This document shows, piece after piece, positions 8,500-18,280 of a DNA stretch of 64,000 nt. Numbering within the stretch: position 1 is the first letter of the stretch; every line of letters starts with the position of its first letter. The stretch lies in NCBI GenBank assembly GCA_937958045.1, contig CALFXL010000044.1:50507-114506 (forward strand), read 5' to 3'. Made by a program: the position numbers and the translations under genes. The notes beneath the pieces were generated by a model, which ran no database searches, was not told where the DNA came from, and was given only the letters and a program-made list of their open reading frames with translations. This stretch comes from an uncultured Opitutaceae bacterium. Its GTDB lineage: Bacteria; Verrucomicrobiota; Verrucomicrobiia; Opitutales; Opitutaceae.

Positions 8500-10372
8500 G
8501 AGTGGAATGGAAAACGATCGCGGCAGGCGCGAGCAGCGGCAGCGTTTCGTCGGCGTAATAACGCGCCGCGAGCGGCGCTTCCGACGTTCCTCCAAAGCGG
8601 CTCTCCAACGTGTGAAACGCGGTGAGCCATGCGCGCCCGGAAGGTGGTGCAAGTTTGTCGGTAAACACCACAGGCGCGCCGCCAGAGAGATTCACGATAA
8701 GAAGCCATTCCGGCTTTGCCGATGGGAAATATCGTATCGCGATAAATCCATCGACGTTCACGACTTTCCAATAGATGCGGTCGCTCGCTTCGCCGCGCAG
8801 CCAATCGCGTCGCCAGCGGAGGCACTCTTGATACAGCGCGAAAACAGAGGCGTGTGATGGCACGGAAACTTCCGACCAATTCAACTGTGACATGGCGTAC
8901 GTGCCGGGATCCTGCGGGTCAGGCATCGTCGCGAGTGTGGATTCGTCGGCGTTGATACCTGTTTTGCGAAACTCAGCGATGCGGCCCTCACGCACTTTGC
9001 GCCCGGCTTCGCCGCCGAGATCGGTGAAAAAGAGAAAGGGCGTTTCCGCGGCCCATTCCTGTCCCATGAACAACATCGGCGTGTATGGACTCAGACAAAG
9101 CAGCGCCGAAGCGGCGCGGTATTTATCGGCGGAGATCAAATGCGCGAGTCGTTCGCCGTGCGCGCGGTTGCCGACTTGGTCGTGATTCTCGATGCAGAAA
9201 ACGAAACTCGAGGGCGGCAGATGTTTGCATTTTCCGCCGCGCGGCCGCCCATCCCAATACGGAAACGGTTCGCCGCAATACGTCCATCCACGTTCGAGCG
9301 TGCGCGCCAGCTCGGCGCTCGTACCTTCGTAGGATTTGAAATATGCTTCGCGTGTGCCCGTCAGCGCGACGCGAACGGAGTGATGAAAATCGTCGGACCA
9401 CACCGCATCGAAATGATAGCCGGTACCATCCGACTCCGTGAGCAGCTGGACGGGATTTCGCTCATCTTCGGCGATGACAAATGCGCCGCGATCGTGCGCG
9501 AGCGTCGCGATCTCTTCGAGGATGTGTGAGTCCGACTCGTCCTCCATCGCGTGAGTCGCATCGAGGCGGAGACCGTCGACGCGATATTCGTCCAACCACA
9601 TGGCGACATTCTGCAGGAAAAACTCTCTCACACGTGCGCTGTTTTCTCCGTCGAAATTGAACCCGCTTCCCCACGTGTTCGCGCGCTCGTGGTGAAAATA
9701 GTCCTGCGCGAAATCCTTCAGCCGACTACCTTCGGGGCCGGCGTGATTATACACGACATCGAGAATCACCGAGAGCCCGCGCATGTGCGCCGCATCGACC
9801 AACGCGCGTAGCTCATCCGGCGTTCCGTAACGACAACTCGGCGCGAAGATATTCACGCCATCGTAACCCCAGTTCGCTCTTCCCGGAAATTCCGCGACCG
9901 GCATCAACTGAATCGCCGTCGCGCCGAGCGAGATCACGTGATCGAGACGGCCGATTGCAGCGAGAAAAGTTCCGCCCGGCGCGAAGGTGCCGACATGCAC
10001 TTCGTAGATCACCTGATCGCGCGCTGTCGGACGCTCCCAATACAATGTCTGCCAGCGGTACGCGTTGGGATCGATCACTTGTGATGGCCCGTGAACACCC
10101 TGCGGTTGAAAACGAGAGGCCACATCGCTGAGCCGTATGCCATCTGCCGTTTCGTACCAATACACATCCCCTGCCTGTCCGTCCGGATCCACCACGTGGA
10201 AGACATCGCTTTCTTTCGCCATCGGCAGACGCCGCTCATGCTCGCCGGGACGCCACGCGATGACGGAAAGCGCGGACATGGTGGGTGCCCACGCGCGATA
10301 ACTCACACCAGCGGGCAACAATGTCGCCCCCATTTGGCATGCGGCCACGGATACAGCGCGTTGATTGGTCAT
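8489..10372 (-). CDS. treZ: Malto-oligosyltrehalose trehalohydrolase
   Basis: A 627-residue GH13 enzyme that releases free trehalose from the product of TreY. It opens with a CBM48-like beta-sandwich (GVSYRAWAPTMSALSVIAW, about residues 22-40) and then a catalytic barrel with GLRLDATHAMEDES (nucleophile Asp, about 268), FVIAEDERNP (acid Glu, about 298) and ENHDQVGNRAHGE (about 392). First gene of the treZ-treY-GH15 operon. The region upstream of its ATG (10372) is unusually structured and holds a TATAAT box, described separately. No signal peptide. Confidence 0.95.
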   Translation of the reverse strand: MTNQRAVSVAACQMGATLLPAGVSYRAWAPTMSALSVIAWRPGEHERRLPMAKESDVFHVVDPDGQAGDVYWYETADGIRLSDVASRFQPQGVHGPSQVIDPNAYRWQTLYWERPTARDQVIYEVHVGTFAPGGTFLAAIGRLDHVISLGATAIQLMPVAEFPGRANWGYDGVNIFAPSCRYGTPDELRALVDAAHMRGLSVILDVVYNHAGPEGSRLKDFAQDYFHHERANTWGSGFNFDGENSARVREFFLQNVAMWLDEYRVDGLRLDATHAMEDESDSHILEEIATLAHDRGAFVIAEDERNPVQLLTESDGTGYHFDAVWSDDFHHSVRVALTGTREAYFKSYEGTSAELARTLERGWTYCGEPFPYWDGRPRGGKCKHLPPSSFVFCIENHDQVGNRAHGERLAHLISADKYRAASALLCLSPYTPMLFMGQEWAAETPFLFFTDLGGEAGRKVREGRIAEFRKTGINADESTLATMPDPQDPGTYAMSQLNWSEVSVPSHASVFALYQECLRWRRDWLRGEASDRIYWKVVNVDGFIAIRYFPSAKPEWLLIVNLSGGAPVVFTDKLAPPSGRAWLTAFHTLESRFGGTSEAPLAARYYADETLPLLAPAAIVFHSTHAA

Positions 10373-10510
10373 GCTCCAACATAACCATTATCTCATCACG
10401 CAACATCCGGCGCCTTTACGGAATCCTGCGCCGGGAAATTCTCCGTCGCGGAGAGTTTTCTGCGGCAATTTTCGCGTTCGCTCCGGGGAAATACCGGAGG
10501 CAACGCGCGA
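10373..10510 (-). promoter_or_regulatory. Hairpin-rich 5' leader of the treZ operon
   Basis: Between the TATAAT box and the treZ ATG there are three perfect inverted repeats in a row: CCGGCGC/GCGCCGG (10407-10413 with 10428-10434), CTCCG/CGGAG (10441-10445 with 10449-10453) and CTCCGG/CCGGAG (10481-10486 with 10494-10499). Together they occupy most of a leader of about 130 bases. It may be an attenuator, an operator region or a structured RNA; the sequence alone does not decide. No known riboswitch class is recognised. Confidence 0.4.
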
Positions 10511-10516
10511 TTATAC
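10511..10516 (-). promoter_or_regulatory. Candidate -10 box for treZ-treY-GH15
   Basis: On the minus strand these bases read TATAAT, a perfect match to the housekeeping -10 hexamer, in an otherwise GC-rich intergenic region facing treZ. The -35 region at the right spacing is poor (CTTTGG or TTTGGA), so the promoter would be weak or need an activator. Transcription from here would give a leader of about 130 bases. Confidence 0.4.
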
Positions 10517-10538
10517 ATCGTGCGAATGCGCTCCAAAG

Positions 10539-11291
10539 TCACGGCGCGGCCGGTTGTGCCGTTTCCCAGAACGCATCTGGAATTTGAACAATTTCGCCGC
10601 GCTGCCACGCATCGGCGCCTTCGGCGATCGGCTTGGTGGGGATGTCCGCACGTTTCGCCCGCACTTTGTTGGAGTCGATGTTCAAGTCTTTGTCGCGCGC
10701 ACGCACCATCGCCGGATCGGCCTGCCCGTCGTCCGTGAAGCCCATCATCAATTTCGGCAGCCCCAGCGGAAGCTTGTCGCCACGATCCACCTGCCAGAAA
10801 TGCCAGGTCTTTCCGTACGTATTCACGAGTTGCTCCATCAACGCTTTCTCCGCGGCGTCCGGCAGACCAGGCGCGAGCAACTGGCCGGATTTCACTTCGT
10901 AACGATGGCTGTGCCACAGCTTCTTTTCTTCCGCGGGCAACTGTTGAAACAGCCGTTCGCTAATCACGTATTCCACGCCGATGAGCCGCGCATCGCGTTT
11001 ATCGGAATCGTAGATGACGCATTGAAACACGTCTTCGTTGAGATGCGTGCAATAATGATGGGCGCGCACGGCCCGATCGATTTCTCCATTGTAGAAATGA
11101 AATCCGCAGAGATGCGCGTGAATCGCGCGGACCGGCCCCTCGCCTTGCAGTATCTCCGAGCCGATGCCGAGCATACGCGATTTCGCCGATTTCTCCTCGC
11201 CCGCGACTGCGTGATCGTCCACGTGAGCCGCAAACGCGCAAGCTCCGAGAAACGTAGCGGAAACGATTGCGAAGATCTGCCGTGTATTCAT
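10539..11291 (-). CDS. OBAP/DUF1264 family protein, probably lipoprotein
   Basis: A 250-residue protein matching the DUF1264 family, known in plants as oil body-associated protein (OBAP). Recognisable stretches are IHAHLCGFHFYNGEIDRAV, HHYCTHLNEDVFQCVIYDSD, LIGVEYVISERLF and the LWHSHRYEVKSGQL block, which together hold many conserved His and Cys residues. The N-terminus (IFAIVSATFLGAC) looks like a lipoprotein signal with LGAC as lipobox, so it is probably exported and anchored. It is the last gene of a set with the SRPBCC protein and alcohol dehydrogenase (18-base gap). Biochemical function is not established for the family. Confidence 0.8.
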   Translation of the reverse strand: MNTRQIFAIVSATFLGACAFAAHVDDHAVAGEEKSAKSRMLGIGSEILQGEGPVRAIHAHLCGFHFYNGEIDRAVRAHHYCTHLNEDVFQCVIYDSDKRDARLIGVEYVISERLFQQLPAEEKKLWHSHRYEVKSGQLLAPGLPDAAEKALMEQLVNTYGKTWHFWQVDRGDKLPLGLPKLMMGFTDDGQADPAMVRARDKDLNIDSNKVRAKRADIPTKPIAEGADAWQRGEIVQIPDAFWETAQPAAP

Positions 11292-11309
11292 CGAAGCACT
11301 ACACGGTTG

Positions 11310-12469
<1,160 letters not shown>

Positions 12470-12473
<4 letters not shown>

Positions 12474-13060
12474 GATTTCGCCCTTTTCGATTTTTGAGGT
12501 TCACCCACCGGCTGTCCTTCCGTCGTGGGAATTTCGTCGGTTTCCATAAGCGCTTTGAAACGTCGCAGCGCGTCGGCGACTTGTTGTCCGGCTTCTTCAC
12601 CCGAGAGCTTCGCGAGCCACGCGCCGAGCTTTCCACCCGGCGGATTGTACTCGAGACTCACGGTGACTTCGGTGCCTTGATTGCCCGGCGCGATTTCGAA
12701 ACGCACGCTGCCCGCGTTGGGGATTTCTGCATCTTCCGTCGAGCGCCACGCGATCAAACGATCGGGTTCGTCATTGATGATGAGTGAGGTCCAACTCACT
12801 TCGCGATCGCCGGGCGGAGCGCTCACCGTCCAACGCGATTCGACTTCGGAAACGCGCGTAATCGTCGCGGGATGTTTGATGACGCGCGGCAGATTTTCCA
12901 GATGGCGCCAGAATTGATACAGCTCCGCGGCGGGTCGCATGATCGTGCACGCGCGCGTGATTTTCACGCATTGGTTTCCAGGAACGACGATCGTCGACTT
13001 CATTCGCGGACGTTCGCCGGATGTTGAGCTGGGGTCGGAAAGATAAGTGGGTTTCGGCAT
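12470..13060 (-). CDS. SRPBCC (START-like) family protein
   Basis: A 196-residue protein with a helix-grip fold of the polyketide cyclase/ligand-binding type: [20 protein letters not shown], then [19 protein letters not shown], then [20 protein letters not shown] and [15 protein letters not shown] are the usual strand and turn signatures. Relatives bind hydrophobic ligands or carry out cyclase-like chemistry. The first of three genes with the alcohol dehydrogenase and OBAP protein. Start choice is open: ATG at 13060 is used here, and ATG at 13096 would add 12 basic residues. The C-terminus is Lys/Arg-rich. Confidence 0.75.
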
Positions 13061-13204
13061 GGCTCGTGGGATTTTCTTCGCGGCGCTGGAAGCCATTCTC
13101 ACAGTACGTGCGCGGACGATTCGGTGACATCGGAGAAAGTCCGTGACGCCGCGTCGGAAGCCGTCACGTAAACGTGCGGAATCCCACACGAGCGCCCCGT
13201 GGGG

Positions 13205-14248
13205 CTACTTACCCAACCGGCAACTATGCGCGGTGAACCCCGCACCGAAACTCACGAGCCACCAATCGTTCTCCGCATCGGGCGCGGAGGTTTGCAATAG
13301 TTCGTTCAACACAAACAACACGGACGGGCTGCTCATGTTTCCGTGTTCGCGGAGAACCTTTCGCCCCGCGTCGAAATTGAAGTCCGGAAGCCGCCGCTCG
13401 ATCGCGTTGATGACATCGCGGCCGCCCGGATGTGCGGCGATGCGCGAGATCGGGCGTGCTCCCTCGCGCTGAACTTCTTTGGCGAGCAAACCCATCACCG
13501 CGTCGGCCGCAAGTTCGGGTACGGTCGGCGCGAGCAGATTGCGCAGTTTGCCGTCGCGTTGTTCGAATCGAATTTCATCGCGATGCTCCGGCAGATGCAC
13601 CGTCGCAAAATCGCGGCAGCTCAAACCGAGCGGACCTTTCTCCGCGCGCCAGATCGCCGCCGCCGCGCCGTCGCCGAAGAGACATGCGCTGATCAACACG
13701 CCCGGATCGTCATCCAGATAAAATGCGGCTGAGCAAATCTCCACCGCCACCGTGGCGACGATCGCATCGGGATTCGCTGTCAGCTGAGCTTCCGCCGCAC
13801 GCAGCATCGGAATCGCCGCCGCGCAACCGTGACCAACGACATCGAATAACACCGCGTCACTGCGCAGGCCCAGCATCTCCGCGACATAGCTCGTCACGCC
13901 GGGACAGAGATAACCCGTGCACGTGCAGATCAGAAGCACGTCGATTTCATCCGCGCGTAGACTGGCCGTTTGAAGTGCTCGTGCGAGTGCGCGAGCGGCC
14001 AACGCCGGCGCTTCGCGACGAAACGCTGCGTTCAATTGATCCGCCGACAGATCAAACACGCCTGCGATGTCCGATAGTGCGAAATGACGCTGCTCGACGC
14101 CGCTATCGCCCGACAAGATCGAGCGCAGGATGAGTTGCGAACGGCGATTCAAACGGGACGCGAACCGTTCCTCCCGCGCGAACTCGAGGCATTTGGATTG
14201 GGTGAAAACCGTGGAAGGACTCGCGGTCGCGAGCGCGTGCAGTTGCAT
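13205..14248 (-). CDS. Type III polyketide synthase (chalcone synthase-like)
   Basis: A 347-residue thiolase-fold enzyme. The catalytic triad is readable: Cys142 in VVGHGCAAAIPML, His273 in AAHPGGRDVI and Asn304 in REHGNMSSPSV, followed by the SFGAGFT ending. Such enzymes extend an acyl-CoA starter with malonyl-CoA and cyclise the product to pyrones, resorcinols or phloroglucinols. It is the last gene of a tight three-gene operon (methyltransferase, FAD oxidoreductase, PKS), 3 bases after the oxidoreductase stop. The cassette parallels the srs operon of Streptomyces griseus, which makes alkylresorcinols and alkylquinones, so a phenolic lipid is the likely product. Confidence 0.92.
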   Translation of the reverse strand: MQLHALATASPSTVFTQSKCLEFAREERFASRLNRRSQLILRSILSGDSGVEQRHFALSDIAGVFDLSADQLNAAFRREAPALAARALARALQTASLRADEIDVLLICTCTGYLCPGVTSYVAEMLGLRSDAVLFDVVGHGCAAAIPMLRAAEAQLTANPDAIVATVAVEICSAAFYLDDDPGVLISACLFGDGAAAAIWRAEKGPLGLSCRDFATVHLPEHRDEIRFEQRDGKLRNLLAPTVPELAADAVMGLLAKEVQREGARPISRIAAHPGGRDVINAIERRLPDFNFDAGRKVLREHGNMSSPSVLFVLNELLQTSAPDAENDWWLVSFGAGFTAHSCRLGK

Positions 14249-14251
14249 GTG

Positions 14252-15268
14252 TCAGCGATGAAGAAAATGCGTGAGCGTTCCGAGCGGGACCACGCGTGTG
14301 TATTGAGCGAAAGAGAAAACGCGTTGGCGCATCGGTCGCAGCAGCCAGGGATGCAACATGCGTGCGATGCGCAATCGACGCCGCGCATTCACGGCGATCG
14401 CGCGTTTCGCTTCGTGTACGGCGCGCGTCCACGAGGAAGCGCCTTCGCTCCACGCCTTGATCGGCGCGAAGGCGGCCATCGCGGATTGAAACGCGAGGGC
14501 CATGCCATTGCCCGTGAACGGCGGTATCATCGCAAAGGCATCGCCGAGCTGAAGCGTGGTGCCATCCACTTGTCGTGCGTAAGCAAGCCCGGCTGTCGCC
14601 ATCGCAGAACCGCGGCGAATCTCCGCGTGCTCGACGCGCTTCGCGAGCGAAACCAAACCCGATGCGAGCAACGTGCGGCGAAACAGATCTTCGCCTGCGC
14701 CGCGGCTTACGGTTTGTCGCGAGAACAATCCGCAAAGGTTGATCCAGCCGTCATCGACCTTGCACAAACCGACATAACTTCCCCGACCGAGATGCACCTC
14801 GAGATCGGCCTCCAACTCGATTCCGCGAAGATGCAGTTTCAGCCCGACCCACTCGCTCGCGTGCGCGGGCCGGCCCACCGCCAGCACGCGTCCGGGCGGG
14901 CACGCGTTGTCGGCGATGCGCGTGCGTGTGCGCAGATCGCCGCCGGCTTCGACGAAGTGATCGGCCATGCGTTTATCGAGCGTTATGCGGCTGATTCCCC
15001 ACGCGGGCGCGGCCAATGTCTGGCGTCGCACCATGCGCTCGCCGCAAAACCATGCCACGTTTCGATGCGCGATCGCGTCCTTAAAAAGTGGACGCAATTT
15101 CGTCGCTTCGACTCCGCTCAAGCCGGCAACAAATTCTCCGCACACGCGATGTCGTGGATAATCACCCGCTTCAAAAATCGTGGTGGGAATACCGGCGCGC
15201 ACGAGTTCCGTGCCGACACAAAGTCCGGCGAGTCCGCCGCCAACGATTTCAACGCGACGCCGGCTCAT
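14252..15268 (-). CDS. FAD-dependent oxidoreductase (geranylgeranyl reductase/hydroxylase-like)
   Basis: A 338-residue flavoprotein. The FAD-binding motif VEIVGGGLAGLCVGTEL lies at residues 6-22, with ARG-type motif PRHRVCGEFV near 40 and the second FAD contact LQLGDAFAMIPPFTGNGM about residue 250. It belongs with the flavin hydroxylases and geranylgeranyl reductase-like enzymes. The ATG at 15268 sits in an ATGA overlap with the methyltransferase stop, which favours it over the in-frame start at 15325. In the cassette it would hydroxylate or oxidise the aromatic polyketide, as SrsC does in Streptomyces; that role is inferred from context. Confidence 0.88.
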   Translation of the reverse strand: MSRRRVEIVGGGLAGLCVGTELVRAGIPTTIFEAGDYPRHRVCGEFVAGLSGVEATKLRPLFKDAIAHRNVAWFCGERMVRRQTLAAPAWGISRITLDKRMADHFVEAGGDLRTRTRIADNACPPGRVLAVGRPAHASEWVGLKLHLRGIELEADLEVHLGRGSYVGLCKVDDGWINLCGLFSRQTVSRGAGEDLFRRTLLASGLVSLAKRVEHAEIRRGSAMATAGLAYARQVDGTTLQLGDAFAMIPPFTGNGMALAFQSAMAAFAPIKAWSEGASSWTRAVHEAKRAIAVNARRRLRIARMLHPWLLRPMRQRVFSFAQYTRVVPLGTLTHFLHR

Positions 15269-15918
15269 GAGTGTTTGATGGCAACGAGCCGATAGGCTCC
15301 CGGGATTGTTTGTATTGTAGTCCAACGCCAGCGCGCCGGATCGAGTTTCAAAGCGCGCGGTAGTTCCTCATCGCGAAATCCCGCGCGAATGCTGAGCACG
15401 CCATCGTGACGCGTTACCCGATGCGCGTGTATCAACCGGCACAATACAGGGAACAGCCACGCTCGCCACGCGCTGCGCGTGAGGTCGTTGACGACAATGA
15501 CTCGTGCAGTCGCCGCGAGCCGTCCGCCGAGCGCAGCGAGTTGCTGATCGTCGAAATGATGCAGCACGAGATTCGCTACGATGACCGCGTGACTCGGCGA
15601 GTAGTTAAACGTGAGCGCGTCGGCCTGATACCACCTCGCGGCACGCGGCCACCATTCGGGCATGGCGGCAAGATCGAGCGGGTCCCAAGGATACGACTGC
15701 TTCAACATGCGAGACGCGATGTCGCCATCACCCGCGCCGATCTCAAGAACACGCTCCCCCGCGTGGAGCTCTTTGCCGACAACCTCGCGCAACCAACGCT
15801 CGGTGCCGAGCAGTCGATTAAACACACGCAGGTCGTCACGCGACGCGATCGCTTCCGGTGCGTGTTGCGGCAGCGAATCGAGCCATTCGGGCGGAAGCGT
15901 TTGAGGCCGGGCGTGCAT
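15265..15918 (-). CDS. Class I SAM-dependent methyltransferase
   Basis: A 217-residue enzyme with SAM motif VLEIGAGDGDIASRML, the acidic loop and VIVANLVLHHFDD post-motif, then a RVIVVNDLTRS strand. The first gene of the polyketide operon; its stop overlaps the oxidoreductase start. The ATG at 15918 is preferred; a TTG at 15966 would add 16 residues of unconvincing sequence. By context it methylates the polyketide product on O or C; this is inference. It is unrelated in fold to the membrane methyltransferase used in the Streptomyces srs operon. Confidence 0.85.
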   Translation of the reverse strand: MHARPQTLPPEWLDSLPQHAPEAIASRDDLRVFNRLLGTERWLREVVGKELHAGERVLEIGAGDGDIASRMLKQSYPWDPLDLAAMPEWWPRAARWYQADALTFNYSPSHAVIVANLVLHHFDDQQLAALGGRLAATARVIVVNDLTRSAWRAWLFPVLCRLIHAHRVTRHDGVLSIRAGFRDEELPRALKLDPARWRWTTIQTIPGAYRLVAIKHS

Positions 15919-16066
15919 GAATGCGCTGGCGCCGTTCACAGGTTCGAATGCGCGAACAACGCCCAACTAGGTTAACCCTTCGTTGCCTCGCGCGGTAGCG
16001 GGCGCGTTTCCCAGACACGCATCGGGTTGCGCGATGTGTTTTCGCCGGGGAAAGCCCGAGGCTCGC

Positions 16067-16106
16067 ACGCCGCGGGTGCGGCGTCGTTTCGGGCCCGGTC
16101 GAAACG
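16067..16106 (+). promoter_or_regulatory. Two adjacent hairpins upstream of pncB
   Basis: Two perfect 7-bp stems abut one another: ACGCCGC/GCGGCGT with a GGGT loop (16067-16084) and CGTTTCG/CGAAACG with an 8-base loop (16085-16106). No T-run follows either, so they are not an ordinary terminator. They lie in the 239-base gap between the divergent polyketide operon and pncB and could form a structured leader or an operator for either unit. Confidence 0.35.
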
Positions 16107-16131
16107 CAAATGACGATGCAGCTTGCGAGAA

Positions 16132-16172
16132 CAAAGGTCTTGCCCATGCGATGAAGCATGGACCGGCCTTTG
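16132..16172 (+). promoter_or_regulatory. Hairpin containing the pncB start codon
   Basis: CAAAGG (16132-16137) pairs with CCTTTG (16167-16172), and inside it CCATGC (16144-16149) pairs with GCATGG (16156-16161). The inner stem contains the pncB ATG (16158-16160). No Shine-Dalgarno sequence is visible just before the ATG. A start codon locked in a stem could restrain translation initiation. Confidence 0.4.
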
Positions 16173-17420
16173 ATCACTTCGCTCGCGGACACGGACGCTT
16201 ATAAATTCTCAATGGGGCAGTTCGCGTTGCACCGCGCGCCGACCGCGATGGTGGAGTACAAATTCGTCAATCGCAGTCCGGTCGATCTTCGTCCGCTCAA
16301 GGGCGAGATTCGCGAGCAAGTCGATGCGCTCGCCGCGCTGCAAATGACCGAGGAGGAAATCGAGCATTTGCGCCGCCATCCGTGGTTCAGCGAAGACTAC
16401 CTGCTTTTCCTTCGCCTGCTCCGACTCGATCCCGCGTCGGTCGAAATCAGCGACCGCGACGGTGCGCTCGATATTCGCGTGTATGGTCCGTGGGCGCATC
16501 GCATCTTTTTCGAGATTCATATTCTCGCGATCGTCACGGAGCTTCATTTTCGAAAAACCGTTCCGGAGTCCGAGCGCTCCGCAGCTTATAACGCGGGTCT
16601 GCGTCAGCTGCGCGAAGAACTCGCCGTCGTGAAAGCGTTCGTCGCGAAACACGGCGATACGAAGCCGTTTCGTCTGGTCGAAATGGGCACACGTCGCCGC
16701 GTCAGCCACGAATACCAAAGCCAGGTCATCGACCTGTTGCTCAACGAGATTCCCGATCAGCTGTTCGGCACCAGCAATGTGCGTTTCGCGGTCGAGAAAA
16801 ACCTCCGCGATATCGGCACGATGGCGCACGAGTTTTTGCAGGTGCATCAACAGATCGGGCCTCGTCTGGAAAACTCGCAGAAGGCTGCGCTCGAAGGTTG
16901 GGTGCAGGAGTTTCGCGGACATCTCGGTTACGCGCTCACCGACGTGGTCACGTACGACGCGTTCCTGCGCGACTTCGATCTCTACTACGCGAAACTCTTC
17001 GACGGCGTGCGCCACGACAGCGGAGATCCGTTTGTGTTTGCGGAAAAAACCATCGCGAAGCTCCGCAGCTACGGGATCGATCCCGCGAGCAAGATCGCTG
17101 TTTTCAGCGACAGCCTGAATCTGCGGAAGGCGCTGCTTCTCTGCGAAGCGTACGAAGGACAACTCCGCACCTCGTTTGGCATCGGCACGACGCTCACCGC
17201 GGCGATTCCGGGTTATCGCGCGCTCAACGTCGTGATGAAATTGCTCCATGTGAACGGACGTCCGGTCGCGAAGATCTCCGACTCGCCAGGCAAAACCATC
17301 TGCGACAATCCGGAGTTTCTCAGTTATCTGCGCACCGTCTTCGACGTCGATCAACCGCAGCCGCCCGTCACGTTCTCGCCCGAGGTCGCACGACTCCGCG
17401 AAGCGTTCTTCAACGCCTGA
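16158..17420 (+). CDS. pncB: Nicotinate phosphoribosyltransferase
   Basis: A 420-residue enzyme that joins nicotinate to PRPP in the Preiss-Handler route to NAD. The N-terminus ITSLADTDAYKFSMGQ is characteristic. Further motifs are EMGTRRRVSHEYQ (about 174-186), GTMAHEFLQVHQ with the His expected to be phosphorylated (His224), and VRHDSGDPFVF (about 285), which contributes to the PRPP site. Length is normal for bacterial PncB. It is followed 68 bases later by pncA, so the two NAD salvage steps are encoded together. Confidence 0.95.
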   Translation: MDRPLITSLADTDAYKFSMGQFALHRAPTAMVEYKFVNRSPVDLRPLKGEIREQVDALAALQMTEEEIEHLRRHPWFSEDYLLFLRLLRLDPASVEISDRDGALDIRVYGPWAHRIFFEIHILAIVTELHFRKTVPESERSAAYNAGLRQLREELAVVKAFVAKHGDTKPFRLVEMGTRRRVSHEYQSQVIDLLLNEIPDQLFGTSNVRFAVEKNLRDIGTMAHEFLQVHQQIGPRLENSQKAALEGWVQEFRGHLGYALTDVVTYDAFLRDFDLYYAKLFDGVRHDSGDPFVFAEKTIAKLRSYGIDPASKIAVFSDSLNLRKALLLCEAYEGQLRTSFGIGTTLTAAIPGYRALNVVMKLLHVNGRPVAKISDSPGKTICDNPEFLSYLRTVFDVDQPQPPVTFSPEVARLREAFFNA

Positions 17421-17488
17421 CTGGAAACCGCGGTGTATCGGAAAAAGGATTCACCTCACACGCGAGTTGACGTTGATCGATTGCCATC

Positions 17489-18055
17489 ATGAAACCCGCG
17501 ACGCCTGCTCACGCCACCGCCCTGCTCGTGATCGATGTTCAAAACGACTTCATGGAAGGCGGCGCGCTCGGCATCGCTGACGCGAGCCATATCTTGCCCG
17601 TGGTGAACGAGCGCATCGCGTCGCAGGACTACAGTGTGATCGTGGCCACGCAGGACATGCATCCGGAAAACCACGTCTCGTTCAGCCTCTGGCCTCCACA
17701 CTGCGTGCGAAACACGCGCGGCGCGGAGCTGCATCCGGGGCTGCTAAAAGATCGCGTGCATGTCCTCTGGCGAAAAGGCGTCGAAGCAGCGGTCGATTCG
17801 TACGGCGCGTTTTTCGACAACGAAGGCCGCAGCACTCATCTTGCCGATCTGCTCAAGGCCAGCGGGGCGACCGCTGTGGACGTCGTGGGACTTGCGACGG
17901 ATTATTGCGTGGGCAACACCGCGCTGCAGGCCGCGCCGCTTTTCAAAACGCGTGTGCTCCTGTCTGGATGTCGCGGTGTGGGCCTGAAGCCGGAAGACAT
18001 TCCCGCCATGATCGCCAAGATGCGCGCGGCGGGCGTGGAAATCGTGGGCGAGTAA
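17489..18055 (+). CDS. pncA: Nicotinamidase
   Basis: A 188-residue isochorismatase-fold hydrolase that deamidates nicotinamide to nicotinate, the substrate of the neighbouring PncB. Readable are the catalytic Asp16 in VIDVQNDFMEGG, the metal-binding DMHPENHVSF segment and PPHCV, a Lys in the WRKGVEA segment, and the nucleophile Cys in ATDYCVGNTA. No signal peptide; cytoplasmic. After it lies a 225-base gap with only a weak inverted repeat. Confidence 0.95.
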   Translation: MKPATPAHATALLVIDVQNDFMEGGALGIADASHILPVVNERIASQDYSVIVATQDMHPENHVSFSLWPPHCVRNTRGAELHPGLLKDRVHVLWRKGVEAAVDSYGAFFDNEGRSTHLADLLKASGATAVDVVGLATDYCVGNTALQAAPLFKTRVLLSGCRGVGLKPEDIPAMIAKMRAAGVEIVGE

Positions 18056-18205
18056 GACGGGAGGCGCGCCGTCATCGGTCGTTCCGCGTCGAGCGTTCCC
18101 AAGCCGCCTCCCTTCCGCGGGGGCTCGTCCGCCACGGAAACCAGGCGCGAGCTCTTCATTTTCCCCGGGTGCCACCGCGGACACCCAGTTTTTTAAATTT
18201 GTGCG

Positions 18206-18227
18206 CCCCTCCAGCTTTAGGGGTTTT
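18206..18227 (+). terminator. Weak terminator-like inverted repeat after pncA
   Basis: CCCCT (18206-18210) pairs with AGGGG (18219-18223) across an 8-base loop and is followed by TTTT. The stem is only 5 bp and lies 150 bases after the pncA stop and 55 bases before the PEP-CTERM gene, so it could equally be a leader element. Confidence 0.3.
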
Positions 18228-18280
18228 CCCTCTGTTAATGCGCATAGTTTTCATGTAGGTTGACGGCGTCCCGCTACTTT

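Noticed and set aside
14084..15295. A 403-codon plus-strand frame across the polyketide operon
   Set aside because: It crosses three well-supported minus-strand genes and has no domain.
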